From: JAVBMJ01 sp031552535
GTDB lineage: Bacteria; Bacteroidota; Bacteroidia; Bacteroidales; Rikenellaceae
Length of the DNA stretch: 64,000 nucleotides
Assembly: GCA_031552535.1 (NCBI GenBank)
Contig: JAVBMJ010000024.1
Coordinates: 12,286-76,285 of the forward strand
Reading direction: 5' to 3'
A program made the position numbers and the translations under genes. Positions 24,719-33,670 of the stretch are shown piece after piece (positions within the stretch are counted from its first letter, which is position 1; every line of letters starts with the position of its first letter). The notes under the pieces are model-generated. The model was not told the DNA's origin and ran no database searches. It saw only the letters and a list, made by a program, of their open reading frames with translations.

Positions 24719-25507
24719 CTACTCTCCGAACACGAATCGCCTGTTGCCCAGGATGAGCGTATCGCCCGGATGTAACCGGGTCTTCTTCCCGGCGTGTATG
24801 AATGTGGTATTTAGTTGGCTGCGGTCCTCCACATACCAGCATCCTTCCTCAAAGGTCAACACCGCCTGCTCCTTAGAGGTGATCGTTTGATTGCCCGGAT
24901 CGGCATTGTCGCGGTTCAATACGATGCTTTCGCCTTTAAATTCGATTCTCGTCTCCTCCTCGTCATCCCCATTGTCACGGGGGAGCCGCATAAGTGAACA
25001 CGTCGTGATCCCGGCTGGAACATCCCACGGGGATACGGTCTGCTGCACCCCCCTGGTAATGGCCGGTGTCCCGCACGAATGGCAAAAACTGGCGCCTGCC
25101 GTCAATACCGTATTGCATGACACGCAAACCGCGGCCCGGGATGCGACTTTGGCTTTTGCCTGATTCTGTTGCGGCGCAGCGGCTCTTGCAGGTTCCGGTC
25201 GCAGACTCTCATCGCAATTGGGACATCGCGTCGCTTCTTTCCTCAAGGGATAACTGCACACAGGGCAGGTGTCAGGCATATCTTTCGGCGCGTCTTTTGA
25301 CACGCCGGCAGTTGCGGAAGCAGGAGCAGAGGCCGGATCGGGGAAAAAGTCCGATTCACGGACGGTTGCGTTGAGGTTGAATTTATCTTCGCGGCTGTAA
25401 TCGCCGGTATTTTCATAAGAAGATACCGGCCGGGTTAGTGGAGCATTGCATTTTTCACATTTCGTGTTATTGTCGGGATTTTCCCAACCGCAATTCCGGC
25501 ACCTCAT
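24719..25507 (-). CDS. Zinc ribbon-FHA adaptor protein
   Basis: 262 residues, first gene of the phosphosignalling cluster. Three zinc-ribbon CxxC...CxxC pairs are visible (CRNCGWENPDNNTKCEKC at 3-20, CPVCSYP...CPNC near 80-97, CVSCNTV...CHSC near 122-143). The C-terminal 90 residues form an FHA domain with LNRDNADPGNQTITSKEQA and NTTFIHAGKKTRL, although the SxxH position reads SKEQ, so canonical pThr binding may be weaker. Combined zinc ribbon and FHA modules act as scaffolds elsewhere. It is likely an adaptor linking kinase output to a complex (inference). Confidence 0.85.
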   Translation of the reverse strand: MRCRNCGWENPDNNTKCEKCNAPLTRPVSSYENTGDYSREDKFNLNATVRESDFFPDPASAPASATAGVSKDAPKDMPDTCPVCSYPLRKEATRCPNCDESLRPEPARAAAPQQNQAKAKVASRAAVCVSCNTVLTAGASFCHSCGTPAITRGVQQTVSPWDVPAGITTCSLMRLPRDNGDDEEETRIEFKGESIVLNRDNADPGNQTITSKEQAVLTFEEGCWYVEDRSQLNTTFIHAGKKTRLHPGDTLILGNRRFVFGE

Positions 25508-25640
25508 AATTATTTAGGGTTAAGTATTTTATGATGTTGATTGTGTGGCGTGATCAGAAAATACGACCGGCTATGGCGTGGATGCCGGGCGTTTGAAACG
25601 ATTAATCGAAAAGCTTTGTCTTTGCAGGCATCGGCATTTG

Positions 25641-25648
25641 CAAAAGTA
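25641..25648 (-). promoter_or_regulatory. Probable -7 box for the phosphosignalling operon
   Basis: Reads TACTTTTG on the minus strand, about 135 bp before the zinc ribbon-FHA start. There is no clear -33 element at the right spacing, so this is motif evidence only. Confidence 0.4.
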
Positions 25649-25798
25649 GCACATCTGTCATGTAAACAGCGAGTTGTCAGTAATTTTGACAATGCCGGAC
25701 CTCTCCGGGGTAGTTTTGCGGCGTGACTCCGACGCGAACCGCCCTGCAACCGGGTTATGCCGGATATGGAGGAAAAATGTTTTTTTAAAATTATTTTA

Positions 25799-25806
25799 TA
25801 TCTTTG
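25799..25806 (+). promoter_or_regulatory. Probable -7 box upstream of the 150-aa barrel gene
   Basis: TATCTTTG preceded by a strongly AT-rich tract. The resulting leader would be about 170 nt, which is long, but no riboswitch structure was recognised in it. Confidence 0.5.
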
Positions 25807-25981
25807 CGGAGATACCGTTTTTGCGGTCAATGGCGACAGGCAGGTACTGCGCAGTTGCCGGAGAGGGCAAATCGCGGTAGTGCAGCAAGAAACGGGAGGC
25901 AAAGGCGACTGCCGCAAAAAGGGCATGAAAATATAGGCGGTCGGGATTGCCACTGGAATTCAGGCCTGGTGAGAAAAAACG

Positions 25982-26434
25982 ATGATGAAAAAGGGGATAA
26001 TGATATTTTTGGTACTTACATTGTCTGCTATGACTGTATGTGCACAGGATTATCTGTGGGGGATTGGAATCAGGGCCGGAGGAGCCGCCACAGGAGTTAA
26101 TGCCAAGCTGAATCTCGATCCGGCGAATGCCCTCGAAGGAACCCTGGCATTGGTCAACGGGATTAATTTCCACGGGCTTTACGAGCGCCATGTGCCGGTG
26201 ATAGCCGACGGCTTCCGCTTCTACTATGGGGCCGGTGCTAACATAGGGGCGTGGAAGACGGAGGAAGATAAGGAGGAGTTTACGCTGGGTATCGACGGGG
26301 TGATAGGGTTGGAGTACCTTGTCCCGACAGTGCCGCTGGCCCTTGCGGTAGACTACAAGCCGATAGTGAACCTTACGGGTAAGGCAGGCTTCATAGGATA
26401 CGACTTCGGTTTTGCAATAAGGGTTATATTTTAG
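25982..26434 (+). CDS. Small outer-membrane beta-barrel-like protein
   Basis: 150 residues with a Sec signal (1-22, ending VCAQ). The mature portion has alternating hydrophobic strands (LWGIGIRAGGAATG, FRFYYGAGANIGAW, LGIDGVIGLEYL) ending with FAIRVIF, resembling the small Bacteroidota eight-strand barrel proteins. Function unknown. It precedes a coiled-coil lipoprotein gene by 30 bp on the same strand, so the two may be co-expressed as envelope components. The start could also be the second Met at 25985, without effect on the product. Confidence 0.72.
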   Translation: MMKKGIMIFLVLTLSAMTVCAQDYLWGIGIRAGGAATGVNAKLNLDPANALEGTLALVNGINFHGLYERHVPVIADGFRFYYGAGANIGAWKTEEDKEEFTLGIDGVIGLEYLVPTVPLALAVDYKPIVNLTGKAGFIGYDFGFAIRVIF

Positions 26435-26464
26435 AAAACAAACGTCCAACAAATCGATAAGACC

Positions 26465-27343
26465 ATGAAAAAGTATCTGTTACTGATAATTGTCATTGCC
26501 ACGGCATTCTCCTGCGCAGACCGTCGGAATGCACAAAAGGCTCTCGAAGACAGGGATTCTCTGGCCCGCGTGGTGCATTTGCGCGATTCGGCGATCAATA
26601 GTGTATTCGAGTCGCTTAACATAATCAACGAGAATCTTAATGCCATAAAGCAGCGTGAAGATATAATCACCACATCTATAGGCGGCGGCGAGATCAAAAG
26701 GGAGACTACGGCTAAGATAAATGAAGACATCGAAGCCATCAACCAGTTGCTGCTGACCAATCGTCGTACTATTTCGAGTCTTGAGAACAGTGCCTCGCAG
26801 TTGAAAAAAGCGAATATAAAGATCGGGTCGCTCGAAAAACTGATCAGCGACCTCAACACCCAAACCGAGGCCAAGGATGCCGAAATAACCCAACTCAGGC
26901 AAAATCTTGCCCAGTTGAAGATCGAAGTGGGCGATCTCACGAACCAGGTTACGGGGCTTTCATCAACCGTATCTTCGCTCAGTGAGGACAAAAGCCGCCT
27001 TGAGGGTGAGGTCAAGGCTAAAGGCGACCTTATGAATGTGGCCTATTACATTGTGGGATCACAGAAAGAACTGCTTGCCAAAGATATCGTCTACAAGTCG
27101 GGATTTATCGGCCGTACGCTGAAGATCAACGAAAACCGCAGTCTGGATAATTTTACGAAGATCGACATGCGCAGTTTCGATCAGGTGCTGATAGGCAAAC
27201 CCGATGTTACTCTGGTCAGTTCGCACCCGAAAGGTTCGTATGAGTTCGTGATGGTCGACAAGAATATCTACTCTTCGCTGGTGATAACCGACAGAGCCAA
27301 ATTCTGGGAGAACTCCAAGGTGTTGGTTGTGGTTTATAAGTAG
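26465..27343 (+). CDS. Coiled-coil lipoprotein of unknown function
   Basis: 292 residues. Signal MKKYLLLIIVIATAFSC gives a lipoprotein Cys at 17. Residues 25-190 are almost entirely heptad-like (NQLLLTNRRTISSLENSASQLKK and onward), predicting a long coiled coil. A globular C-terminal part (about 195-292) starts NVAYYIVGSQKELLAKDI and is of a type common in Bacteroidota envelope proteins. Long coiled-coil lipoproteins may act as spacers or tethers between outer membrane and peptidoglycan. Function is unknown. It follows the small barrel gene. Confidence 0.78.
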   Translation: MKKYLLLIIVIATAFSCADRRNAQKALEDRDSLARVVHLRDSAINSVFESLNIINENLNAIKQREDIITTSIGGGEIKRETTAKINEDIEAINQLLLTNRRTISSLENSASQLKKANIKIGSLEKLISDLNTQTEAKDAEITQLRQNLAQLKIEVGDLTNQVTGLSSTVSSLSEDKSRLEGEVKAKGDLMNVAYYIVGSQKELLAKDIVYKSGFIGRTLKINENRSLDNFTKIDMRSFDQVLIGKPDVTLVSSHPKGSYEFVMVDKNIYSSLVITDRAKFWENSKVLVVVYK

Positions 27344-27408
27344 GGCAGGCCGGAAGGGTGTTTTTTTCGGAAAAGTCGATGTTTTTTTGCAAAGCACAAA
27401 AAAAACAG

Positions 27409-27416
27409 TACTTTTG
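27409..27416 (+). promoter_or_regulatory. Promoter of the L31 gene
   Basis: TACTTTTG (-7) with TTTG at 27386-27389 and a 19-bp spacer matches the full Bacteroidota consensus TTTG-N19-TAnnTTTG. It gives a short leader of about 30 nt before the L31 ATG. Confidence 0.7.
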
Positions 27417-27450
27417 CGATTCGTTTCAAACTCAAAACAAAAAACTGATA

Positions 27451-27720
27451 ATGAAAAAAGGAATCCATCCGCAAAATTATCGTTTGGTGGCGTTCAAGGA
27501 TATGTCGAACGACCACGTGTTTTTGTGCAGGTCCGCCGTTCAGTCAAAAGAAACTATCGAAGTGAATGGCGAAACCTATCCCGTCTACAAAATGGAAATC
27601 TCCAACACGTCTCACCCTTTCTACACGGGTAAGATGAAGCTTGTGGATACCGCCGGACGTGTCGATAAGTTTATGAGCCGTTATCAGAAGCATTACGATA
27701 AGAAGAACAGCGCAAAATAG
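27451..27720 (+). CDS. rpmE2: 50S ribosomal protein L31 type B
   Basis: 89 residues starting MKKGIHPQNYRLVAFKDMSN, the typical opening of L31 type B, and ending with the basic tail YQKHYDKKN. The four zinc-binding Cys of type A are absent, which identifies it as the zinc-independent type B that replaces the C+ form. The ATG at 27451 is preferred over an upstream in-frame Met because of homology and because the promoter at 27409-27416 lies downstream of that alternative. A terminator follows at 27742-27784. Confidence 0.96.
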   Translation: MKKGIHPQNYRLVAFKDMSNDHVFLCRSAVQSKETIEVNGETYPVYKMEISNTSHPFYTGKMKLVDTAGRVDKFMSRYQKHYDKKNSAK

Positions 27721-27741
27721 TATTTGCGACAGTAGTTCTCC

Positions 27742-27784
27742 GAAAAAAACCGCCCGCGATTTAGTTCGGGGCGGTTTTTCGTTT
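27742..27784 (+). terminator. Rho-independent terminator of the L31 gene
   Basis: Stem AAAACCGCCC paired with GGGCGGTTTTT, loop GCGATTTAGTTCG, with flanking A and T tracts, 22 bp after the L31 stop. A half copy of the AGAGTCTGTCTAAAT repeat begins just beyond it at 27804. Confidence 0.8.
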
Positions 27785-27856
27785 GTACAGGATGTATAGT
27801 TTCTAAGAGTCTGTCTAAATGTCGGATCGATGTAAAAGGTTCCGTCTCTGCCGGAA

Positions 27857-28282
27857 TTACTTTTCTTTAACCCGTTCCGATTTGAGCAGGTCCCTTATTT
27901 CGGCGAGCAGCTCCTGGTCTTTGGTCGGGGGAGCCGGGGTGGCAGTGGCTTCGGATTTATTCTCCACCGCTTTTTGTAGCCTGCTCACCACCTTAACCAA
28001 CGCGAATATGGCAAAGGCCACAATCACAAAATCGAGGATGGTCTGGATAAACACCCCGTAATTGATCGTCACCGCCGGAGCGCCGTCCGCGGCAGCCTTC
28101 AGGGTGATTACAAGGTTCGAAAAATCGACGCCACCGATCAGCAATCCTACGGGAGGCATTATCACATCGGCTACAAGTGAGCTGACGATCTTGCCAAAAG
28201 CGGCCCCGATGATAATACCGACAGCCATGTCGACAACATTGCCACGCATGGCAAACTTTTTGAAATCGGAAAAGAAACTCAT
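27857..28282 (-). CDS. mscL: Large-conductance mechanosensitive channel MscL
   Basis: 141 residues. An N-terminal amphipathic helix (MSFFSDFKKFAMRGN) is followed by TM1 with VVDMAVGIIIGAAFGKIVSSLV, a periplasmic loop, TM2 (about 80-100, IQTILDFVIVAFAIFALVKVV) and a C-terminal helix ending LLAEIRDLLKSERVKEK. These are all diagnostic of MscL. It opens under high membrane tension as the last safety valve in osmotic downshock, complementing the MscS-like channel encoded at 13977-15281. The ATG at 28282 gives the standard start. Confidence 0.97.
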   Translation of the reverse strand: MSFFSDFKKFAMRGNVVDMAVGIIIGAAFGKIVSSLVADVIMPPVGLLIGGVDFSNLVITLKAAADGAPAVTINYGVFIQTILDFVIVAFAIFALVKVVSRLQKAVENKSEATATPAPPTKDQELLAEIRDLLKSERVKEK

Positions 28283-28346
28283 TGCGATTATAATTTTTTA
28301 GTGTAATCCGGTCCTGCACACCCCGAAAGGCGTCCAATATGGATGC

Positions 28347-28354
28347 CAAAATTA
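28347..28354 (-). promoter_or_regulatory. Probable -7 box for mscL
   Basis: Reads TAATTTTG on the minus strand, 65 bp before the mscL ATG. The divergent plus-strand box lies only 22 bp away. Confidence 0.45.
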
Positions 28355-28376
28355 CGAAGTATCGGCGAAATAGTAC

Positions 28377-28384
28377 TATTTTTG
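28377..28384 (+). promoter_or_regulatory. Probable -7 box for the EamA transporter
   Basis: TATTTTTG, preceded by AT-rich DNA, giving a leader of about 140 nt before ATG 28533. The nearly back-to-back placement with the mscL box suggests mutual influence of the two promoters. Confidence 0.4.
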
Positions 28385-28532
28385 CGGAGCAATTGCCGAA
28401 AATTTATTCATCGGAATTATTCCGGGCTCTTACGGGCGCGTTTTATGCCCCCCCCGTTACATGGAACACAGCTATGTGTTTCGTGTGACGCATAAAAATA
28501 ACTTCGGAACAGTCTGAAAATTTGTCACAATA

Positions 28533-29468
28533 ATGGTAAGGCAGGACCGAAATTTCAGGGGACATATGGCGATATTCACCGCAACGGTGATCTTCGGTCT
28601 CAACACCCCGATTACCAAATCCGTGTTTGCCGACGGTACTATCACCCCGTTGGGCATGATGACCCTTCGGCTCATCGGGGCTGGAATCTTGTTCTGGGTG
28701 GCCTCGATTTTCGTACCGCGCCGCAAGGTGGTTCCCGCCGACTATCTATTAATGTTTTCGGCGTCGTTTTTCGGGCTTACATTTAATCAGATGCCATTTT
28801 TTATGGGTCTCGGACTTACCTCGCCCATAGACGCTTCGGTCATTACGACTACCGTGCCGATACTTACGATGCTTCTGGCGGCAGTCTTCCTGCGTGAGCC
28901 GATCACGGCAAGGAAGGTCATAGGGGTGTTGCTCGGTGCGGCCGGCGTCCTGTGGCTTATTATGGACGGGCGCAATGGAAGTGGCGGGTCGTCATTGCGT
29001 GGTGATTTGCTTTGCCTGACGGGGTCGGTGTCGTATGCAACCTACCTGACGCTGTTTAAGAGGCTTATACGGCGACACCATCCCGTTACGTTGATGAAGT
29101 GGATGTTCCTTTTTTCCACGTTGTGCACGATGCCATTTTTATATAACGACTTTACAGCGATACAATGGGAGACCTTTTCCGGTGAAAAATTCCTGCAACT
29201 GGGCTTTATTGTCACCCTGGCCACATTTGTGGCCTATATGCTCATTCCCGTTGCTCAGCGTTTCCTGCGTCCTACGGTGGTGAGCAGCTACAACTACCTG
29301 CAGCCGCTGATCTCTTCGGCCATAGCTATCATCATAGGGATGGGTGCCTTGAGCTGGGTCAAGGGTATGGCCGCACTGATGATATTCGCCGGAGTGTATG
29401 TAATTACGATCAGTAAGTCGCGCGAAGACCTCGAACGCGAAGCCGAAGCGCGTGCCAAAGGTAAATAA
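28533..29468 (+). CDS. EamA/DMT-family transporter
   Basis: 311 residues with about ten transmembrane helices in two homologous halves, the arrangement of EamA drug/metabolite transporters. The first half has MAIFTATVIFGLNTPITKS and the second LLCLTGSVSYATYLTLFKRLI, each starting a conserved repeat with Pro and Gly rich kinks. The C-terminus is charged (REDLEREAEARAKGK). The substrate cannot be inferred. The start may also be Met12 (HMAIFT...), which would trim an unconserved N-terminus. It is convergent with rfbB, and a palindrome at 29602-29637 separates them. Confidence 0.9.
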   Translation: MVRQDRNFRGHMAIFTATVIFGLNTPITKSVFADGTITPLGMMTLRLIGAGILFWVASIFVPRRKVVPADYLLMFSASFFGLTFNQMPFFMGLGLTSPIDASVITTTVPILTMLLAAVFLREPITARKVIGVLLGAAGVLWLIMDGRNGSGGSSLRGDLLCLTGSVSYATYLTLFKRLIRRHHPVTLMKWMFLFSTLCTMPFLYNDFTAIQWETFSGEKFLQLGFIVTLATFVAYMLIPVAQRFLRPTVVSSYNYLQPLISSAIAIIIGMGALSWVKGMAALMIFAGVYVITISKSREDLEREAEARAKGK

Positions 29469-29601
29469 CAGCAAGCATACGACAGACCTGATACATTGCA
29501 ACTCCGGTAAATCGGAAATATTGGCTTATCACCGGGATGGATCGTTCCCTGTGGTAAAAATCAACTGTTTTTGTCCACATTACCCCCAAAAAAACGAAGT
29601 G

Positions 29602-29637
29602 GCTTCCGGACAAACTTCGCAGAGTTTGTCCGAAAGC
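29602..29637. terminator. Palindromic hairpin between the EamA gene and rfbB
   Basis: Stem of 15 bp with one mismatch: GCTTCCGGACAAACT facing AGTTTGTCCGAAAGC across a TCGCAG loop. The position between convergent genes suggests bidirectional termination. Confidence 0.7.
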
Positions 29638-29685
29638 TACTCATGTTACGGCTCGCCTCAGGCTATTCGATCCCTGGAGACAGCG

Positions 29686-30741
29686 TCATTCTCCCTGATA
29701 CATCTTTCCATAGTAACTCTCATACTCGCCGCTGGTGACTCTGCCCAGCCATTCACCATTGGAAAGGTACCACTTTACGGTCTTTTCGATTCCCTCCTCG
29801 AACTGGAGCGACGGCTCCCAGCCCAGTTCGTTCTTTAACTTCGACGAATCTATCGCATAGCGAAAGTCGTGCCCCGCACGGTCGGCAATGAAAGTGATCA
29901 ACTTGTCGGAACTACCCTCCGGGCGCCCCAATTCCCTGTCGACGATACGTATCAACACCTTTATCAGGTCGATATTGCGCCACTCGTTATGGCCGCCTAT
30001 GTTGTAGGTCTCAGCCACCCTGCCGCTATGGAATATCAGGTCGATGGCCCGCGCGTGATCCACCACATACAGCCAGTCGCGCACATTTTCTCCCCTGCCA
30101 TATACCGGCAGCGGACGCCCGTTGCATATGTTGTTGATAAACAGCGGGATCAATTTTTCCGGAAACTGATACGGACCGTAGTTGTTCGAACAGTTGGTGA
30201 TCACCACCGGCAGCCCGTAAGTAGCATTATAAGCCCTCACGAAGTGGTCGCTCGACGCTTTGCTCGCCGAATAGGGGCTATGTGGATCGTACTTTGTATC
30301 CTCGGTAAAATAAGTACCGTCCATTTCCAACGCGCCGTACACCTCGTCGGTCGATATATGGTAAAACAATTTACCCTCGTAATGCCCCATCCAACTCTCC
30401 CGCGAAGCCTGCAAAAGGTTCAGTGTTCCCAGGATATTGGTACGGGCAAATATGAAGGGATCCTTTATACTACGGTCCACATGGCTTTCGGCGGCAAGGT
30501 GTAGCACGCCGTCGATCTCATATTTCGTGAAAACATCCCTCACGAATTCCAGATCGCAGATATCGCCCCTGAGGAATGTGTAATTCGGATAAGCCTCTAT
30601 GTCTTTAAGGTTCTCAAGATTACCTGCATATGTCAACTTGTCCAGGTTGAATATCCTGTACTGCGGATACTTCGTGACGAACAACCTCACCACATGTGAT
30701 CCGATGAATCCGGCCCCGCCGGTGATCAAAATGTTTCTCAT
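29686..30741 (-). CDS. rfbB: dTDP-glucose 4,6-dehydratase
   Basis: Second step of dTDP-L-rhamnose synthesis. A Rossmann motif TGGAGFIGSHVVR (about 7-19), the active-site pair DEVYG with the catalytic Asp-Glu (about 137-141) and YSASKASSDH (about 165) of the extended SDR family are present. Length is typical (351 aa). It is the last of a minus-strand run rfbC-rfbD-rfbB. The first enzyme, RfbA (glucose-1-phosphate thymidylyltransferase), is not encoded within the window. Confidence 0.97.
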   Translation of the reverse strand: MRNILITGGAGFIGSHVVRLFVTKYPQYRIFNLDKLTYAGNLENLKDIEAYPNYTFLRGDICDLEFVRDVFTKYEIDGVLHLAAESHVDRSIKDPFIFARTNILGTLNLLQASRESWMGHYEGKLFYHISTDEVYGALEMDGTYFTEDTKYDPHSPYSASKASSDHFVRAYNATYGLPVVITNCSNNYGPYQFPEKLIPLFINNICNGRPLPVYGRGENVRDWLYVVDHARAIDLIFHSGRVAETYNIGGHNEWRNIDLIKVLIRIVDRELGRPEGSSDKLITFIADRAGHDFRYAIDSSKLKNELGWEPSLQFEEGIEKTVKWYLSNGEWLGRVTSGEYESYYGKMYQGE

Positions 30742-30839
30742 CTTATATGTTTTTATTAAGGCGTGGACATTGGCGTTAACACACCTTGTAACTCCTCTGA
30801 TTTCCCATAGAAAATTCAGGCAGGCTTTCTGGTCTATTT

Positions 30840-31694
30840 CTATTCATTTTTCAGCACCGCCAGACACCGCGCCAGTGAATCACGCCAGTAGGGGACCACG
30901 GCTCCCGCCTCTTTTATCTTATCCTTGGCAAGCACACTGTACGAAGGGCGCCTGGCTGCCGTGGGATAAAGCGACGAGACTATCGGATTGACCCTGACAT
31001 TCATAGCCGACATGTCGAAAATGGCCTTTGCAAAGTCGTACCACGACACCGCTCCCTCGGAACTGAAATGGTAAACCTCAAAACCTTCCACTCCACGCTG
31101 TGCCAGTACGATTACCGCACGTGACAGGTCGTCGGCAAACGTTGGCGTCCCCACCTGGTCGTAAACCACACTTAATTCCCCGCGCTCGCGACCCACGCGC
31201 AACATGGTCTTAACAAAATTGTTGCCGAACTCTGAACAAAGCCACGACGTACGTACGACAGCGGCACGGCATCCAGCCCTGCGTATAGCCTCCTCGCCTT
31301 CGAGTTTGGTAAGACCGTACACTCCCGTCGGCCCCGTGGCCGCATCCTCGCGCAATGGACGGCACCCTTCGCCGTCGAATACATAGTCTGTAGATATGTG
31401 TACCAGCGCTATCGAGCGCCTGGCCGCCACCCCTGCCAGCACCTGTGCGCCGTAGGCATTGATCCTGCGGGCTAAACCGGGTTCGCTCTCCGCCCTGTCG
31501 ACCGCCGTATAAGCCGCGCAGTTGACAATGACATCGGCCTTGTGGCGCTCCGCAAGCTCTTCCATGCAACCCTCGTCGGTGATGTCGGACTCGGGCATGT
31601 CGGTAAAGACAAAATTATGAGCAGGGTACTCCGAGCTTATCTTGCGCAGCGAACACCCCAACTGACCGTTACCTCCCGTTACAAGTATATTCAT
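30840..31694 (-). CDS. rfbD: dTDP-4-dehydrorhamnose reductase
   Basis: Last step of dTDP-L-rhamnose synthesis. NADPH-binding motif VTGGNGQLGCSL (about 5-16), the STDYVFDG segment (about 103-110) and YGLTKLEGE (about 127-135, catalytic Tyr and Lys) support the call. 284 aa, typical. It lies between rfbC (105 bp upstream) and rfbB (98 bp downstream), consistent with one operon. An upstream run of A and C-rich sequence was not recognised as a regulatory site. Confidence 0.96.
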   Translation of the reverse strand: MNILVTGGNGQLGCSLRKISSEYPAHNFVFTDMPESDITDEGCMEELAERHKADVIVNCAAYTAVDRAESEPGLARRINAYGAQVLAGVAARRSIALVHISTDYVFDGEGCRPLREDAATGPTGVYGLTKLEGEEAIRRAGCRAAVVRTSWLCSEFGNNFVKTMLRVGRERGELSVVYDQVGTPTFADDLSRAVIVLAQRGVEGFEVYHFSSEGAVSWYDFAKAIFDMSAMNVRVNPIVSSLYPTAARRPSYSVLAKDKIKEAGAVVPYWRDSLARCLAVLKNE

Positions 31695-31799
31695 CTTACA
31701 CGCTTATCCTGTTGTAATACCATCGGTTTATGGAAACACCTCCCATTCCCCCCCATCACTATCTCCCACACAACCACACCCTAATGGGCCAGGTGCGAA

Positions 31800-32360
31800 T
31801 TACCGGGCCGCATAGTCGAACAGCCACGCCTCGCACAACTGCGGATTGGCCATATCTTTTGCTGATAACTCTATGTCGCACGCGGGCAACTTCCAGTCGA
31901 TGCCCAGGGCCGGATCGTTCCAGGCTATTCCCGCCTCACTTTGCGGCGCATAGTAATTGTCACACTTATACTGGAACACCGCCTCCCGGCTCAACACTGC
32001 GAATCCGTGGGCAAAACCGCGCGGCACGAACAGTTGCCTGCGGTTCTCATCCGTCAATTCCACCACGACGCTCCGTCCGAAAGTAGGGGAGCCGCGCCGT
32101 ATGTCGACCGCAACATCCAGCACCCGGCCGCTGACCACCCGCACTAATTTGGCCTGGGTGTAAGGCGGCTTCTGATAATGCAGGCCACGCAGAACGCCGT
32201 AGCGCGACCTGGACTCGTTGTCCTGAACAAAAACCGTGTCGCCAACACCCGCCGCAAACTCACGCTGCGAGAAACTCTCGAAAAAATAGCCGCGGCTATC
32301 ACCCCACACCTGAGGTTCGATGATTACGACCCCTTCTATATCCGTATTTATGAAATTCAT
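31800..32360 (-). CDS. rfbC: dTDP-4-dehydrorhamnose 3,5-epimerase
   Basis: Third enzyme of the rhamnose pathway. The cupin fold starts INTDIEGVVIIEPQVWGDSRGYFFES. QDNESRSRYGVLRGLHYQ contains the catalytic His region, and VPRGFAHGF is conserved. ATG 32360 (186 aa) was chosen over a TTG 39 bases upstream since family members are about 185 residues and start close to this point. It is the first rfb gene, followed by rfbD. purM ends 103 bp upstream, so the operon boundary is not certain. Confidence 0.96.
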   Translation of the reverse strand: MNFINTDIEGVVIIEPQVWGDSRGYFFESFSQREFAAGVGDTVFVQDNESRSRYGVLRGLHYQKPPYTQAKLVRVVSGRVLDVAVDIRRGSPTFGRSVVVELTDENRRQLFVPRGFAHGFAVLSREAVFQYKCDNYYAPQSEAGIAWNDPALGIDWKLPACDIELSAKDMANPQLCEAWLFDYAAR

Positions 32361-32462
32361 TTTCCGCAGTTGATATTTGACGCCAGGCAGTAATTTCAAA
32401 CAAAAAACCGTACCGGGTTCTCACACACGCCCTTCCCGGTTCAGATCGCGAGACACGCTCTG

Positions 32463-33644
32463 CTATTTCACATAAACATACTCCTCGCCGCGTGCGCGTA
32501 TTGTAACCATCGGCTCGTCCGACGGCTCGACCCGGCCAACGATCCGGGCATCGACACCCCACTCCCGGGCCACACCGATTATATCGCCGGCAACCGTCTC
32601 GTCGACATAAAGCTCCATGCGGTGCCCCATGTTGAATACCGAATACATCTCCTGCCACGGGGTGTGGCTCTCGTCATGTATCACCTCGAACAGGCGCGGC
32701 ACATCGAAAAGGTTGTCTTTCACGACATGCATCGAATCGATGAAGTGCAGAATCTTGGTCTGCCCGCCGCCGCTGCAATGAACCATCCCCTGCACCATTC
32801 CGCGGTACTCCTTAAGAACGTCTTTGATTACAGGCGCATAAGTCCTCGTAGGCGAAAGAACCAGTTGTCCCATCGTCATGTGGTGGGAGTCCACCTCCAC
32901 CGGGTCGGTCAACTTATGGCTACCCGTGTAAACCAGATCCGAAGGCACCCCGTCGTCAAAGGTTTCGGGATATTTCGCCGCAAGATAGTTGGCAAATACA
33001 TCGTGCCGGGCCGACGTGAGGCCGTTGCTTCCCATACCGCCGTTGTATGCCGTCTCGTACTTCGCCTTGCCGAATGAACTGAGGCCTACGATCACGCATC
33101 CGGGTTTTATGTTGCTGTTCGATATGACATCGTCGCGGTACATCCGCGCCACGACCGTGCTGTCCACGATAACCGTCCGGACCAGGTCGCCCACATCGGC
33201 CGTTTCGCCGCCCGTGGACTGGATGCCTATACCCACGTCGCGCATCGACTGCAAAAACTCCTCGGTGCCGTTGATGATCGCCGACACCACTTCCCCCGGA
33301 ACCAGGCGACGGTTACGGCCTATGGTCGACGAAAGCAGGATATTATCGACGGCCCCCACACAAAGCAGGTCGTCGGTATTCATCACCACCGCATCCTGGG
33401 CCACCCCTTTCCATACCGACAGATCGCCCGTCTCGCGCCAGTAAGCATACGCCAGCGAACTCTTGGTGCCCGCCCCGTCGGCGTGCATCACCAGGCACGA
33501 AAGCCGGTCGCCTCCAAGCAGATCGGGGATTATTTTACAGAATGCTTTGGGATAAAGCCCTTTATCTATAGCCTTTATCGCGTTGTGGACATCTTCTTTG
33601 GTCGATGAAACGCCGCGCAGGTCATATCTCGATGTAGCCGCCAT
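32463..33644 (-). CDS. purM: Phosphoribosylformylglycinamidine cyclo-ligase (AIR synthase)
   Basis: Fifth step of de novo purine synthesis, forming AIR from FGAM with ATP. The glycine/Asp metal segment MHADGAGTKSSLAY (about 53-66), DAVVMNTDDLLCVGA and GGETADVGD are conserved. At 393 aa it is the longer form known in Bacteroidota, compared with about 345 in E. coli. A minus-strand -7 box (TACTTTTG) sits at 33671-33678, and the start ATG at 33644 leaves only a short leader. Nothing links it functionally to the rfb genes besides orientation. Confidence 0.95.
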   Translation of the reverse strand: MAATSRYDLRGVSSTKEDVHNAIKAIDKGLYPKAFCKIIPDLLGGDRLSCLVMHADGAGTKSSLAYAYWRETGDLSVWKGVAQDAVVMNTDDLLCVGAVDNILLSSTIGRNRRLVPGEVVSAIINGTEEFLQSMRDVGIGIQSTGGETADVGDLVRTVIVDSTVVARMYRDDVISNSNIKPGCVIVGLSSFGKAKYETAYNGGMGSNGLTSARHDVFANYLAAKYPETFDDGVPSDLVYTGSHKLTDPVEVDSHHMTMGQLVLSPTRTYAPVIKDVLKEYRGMVQGMVHCSGGGQTKILHFIDSMHVVKDNLFDVPRLFEVIHDESHTPWQEMYSVFNMGHRMELYVDETVAGDIIGVAREWGVDARIVGRVEPSDEPMVTIRARGEEYVYVK

Positions 33645-33670
33645 ATTTTCCTAAAACTCTATGCTGTCTA

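Larger units (their letters stand above)
25508..25981. other. Divergent intergenic region with two promoter-like boxes
   Basis: The 474 bp between the phosphosignalling operon and the plus-strand barrel gene hold TACTTTTG on the minus strand (25641-25648) and TATCTTTG on the plus strand (25799-25806), both matching the -7 consensus. The second would give a leader of about 170 nt. No gene or RNA family was recognised. Confidence 0.5.
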
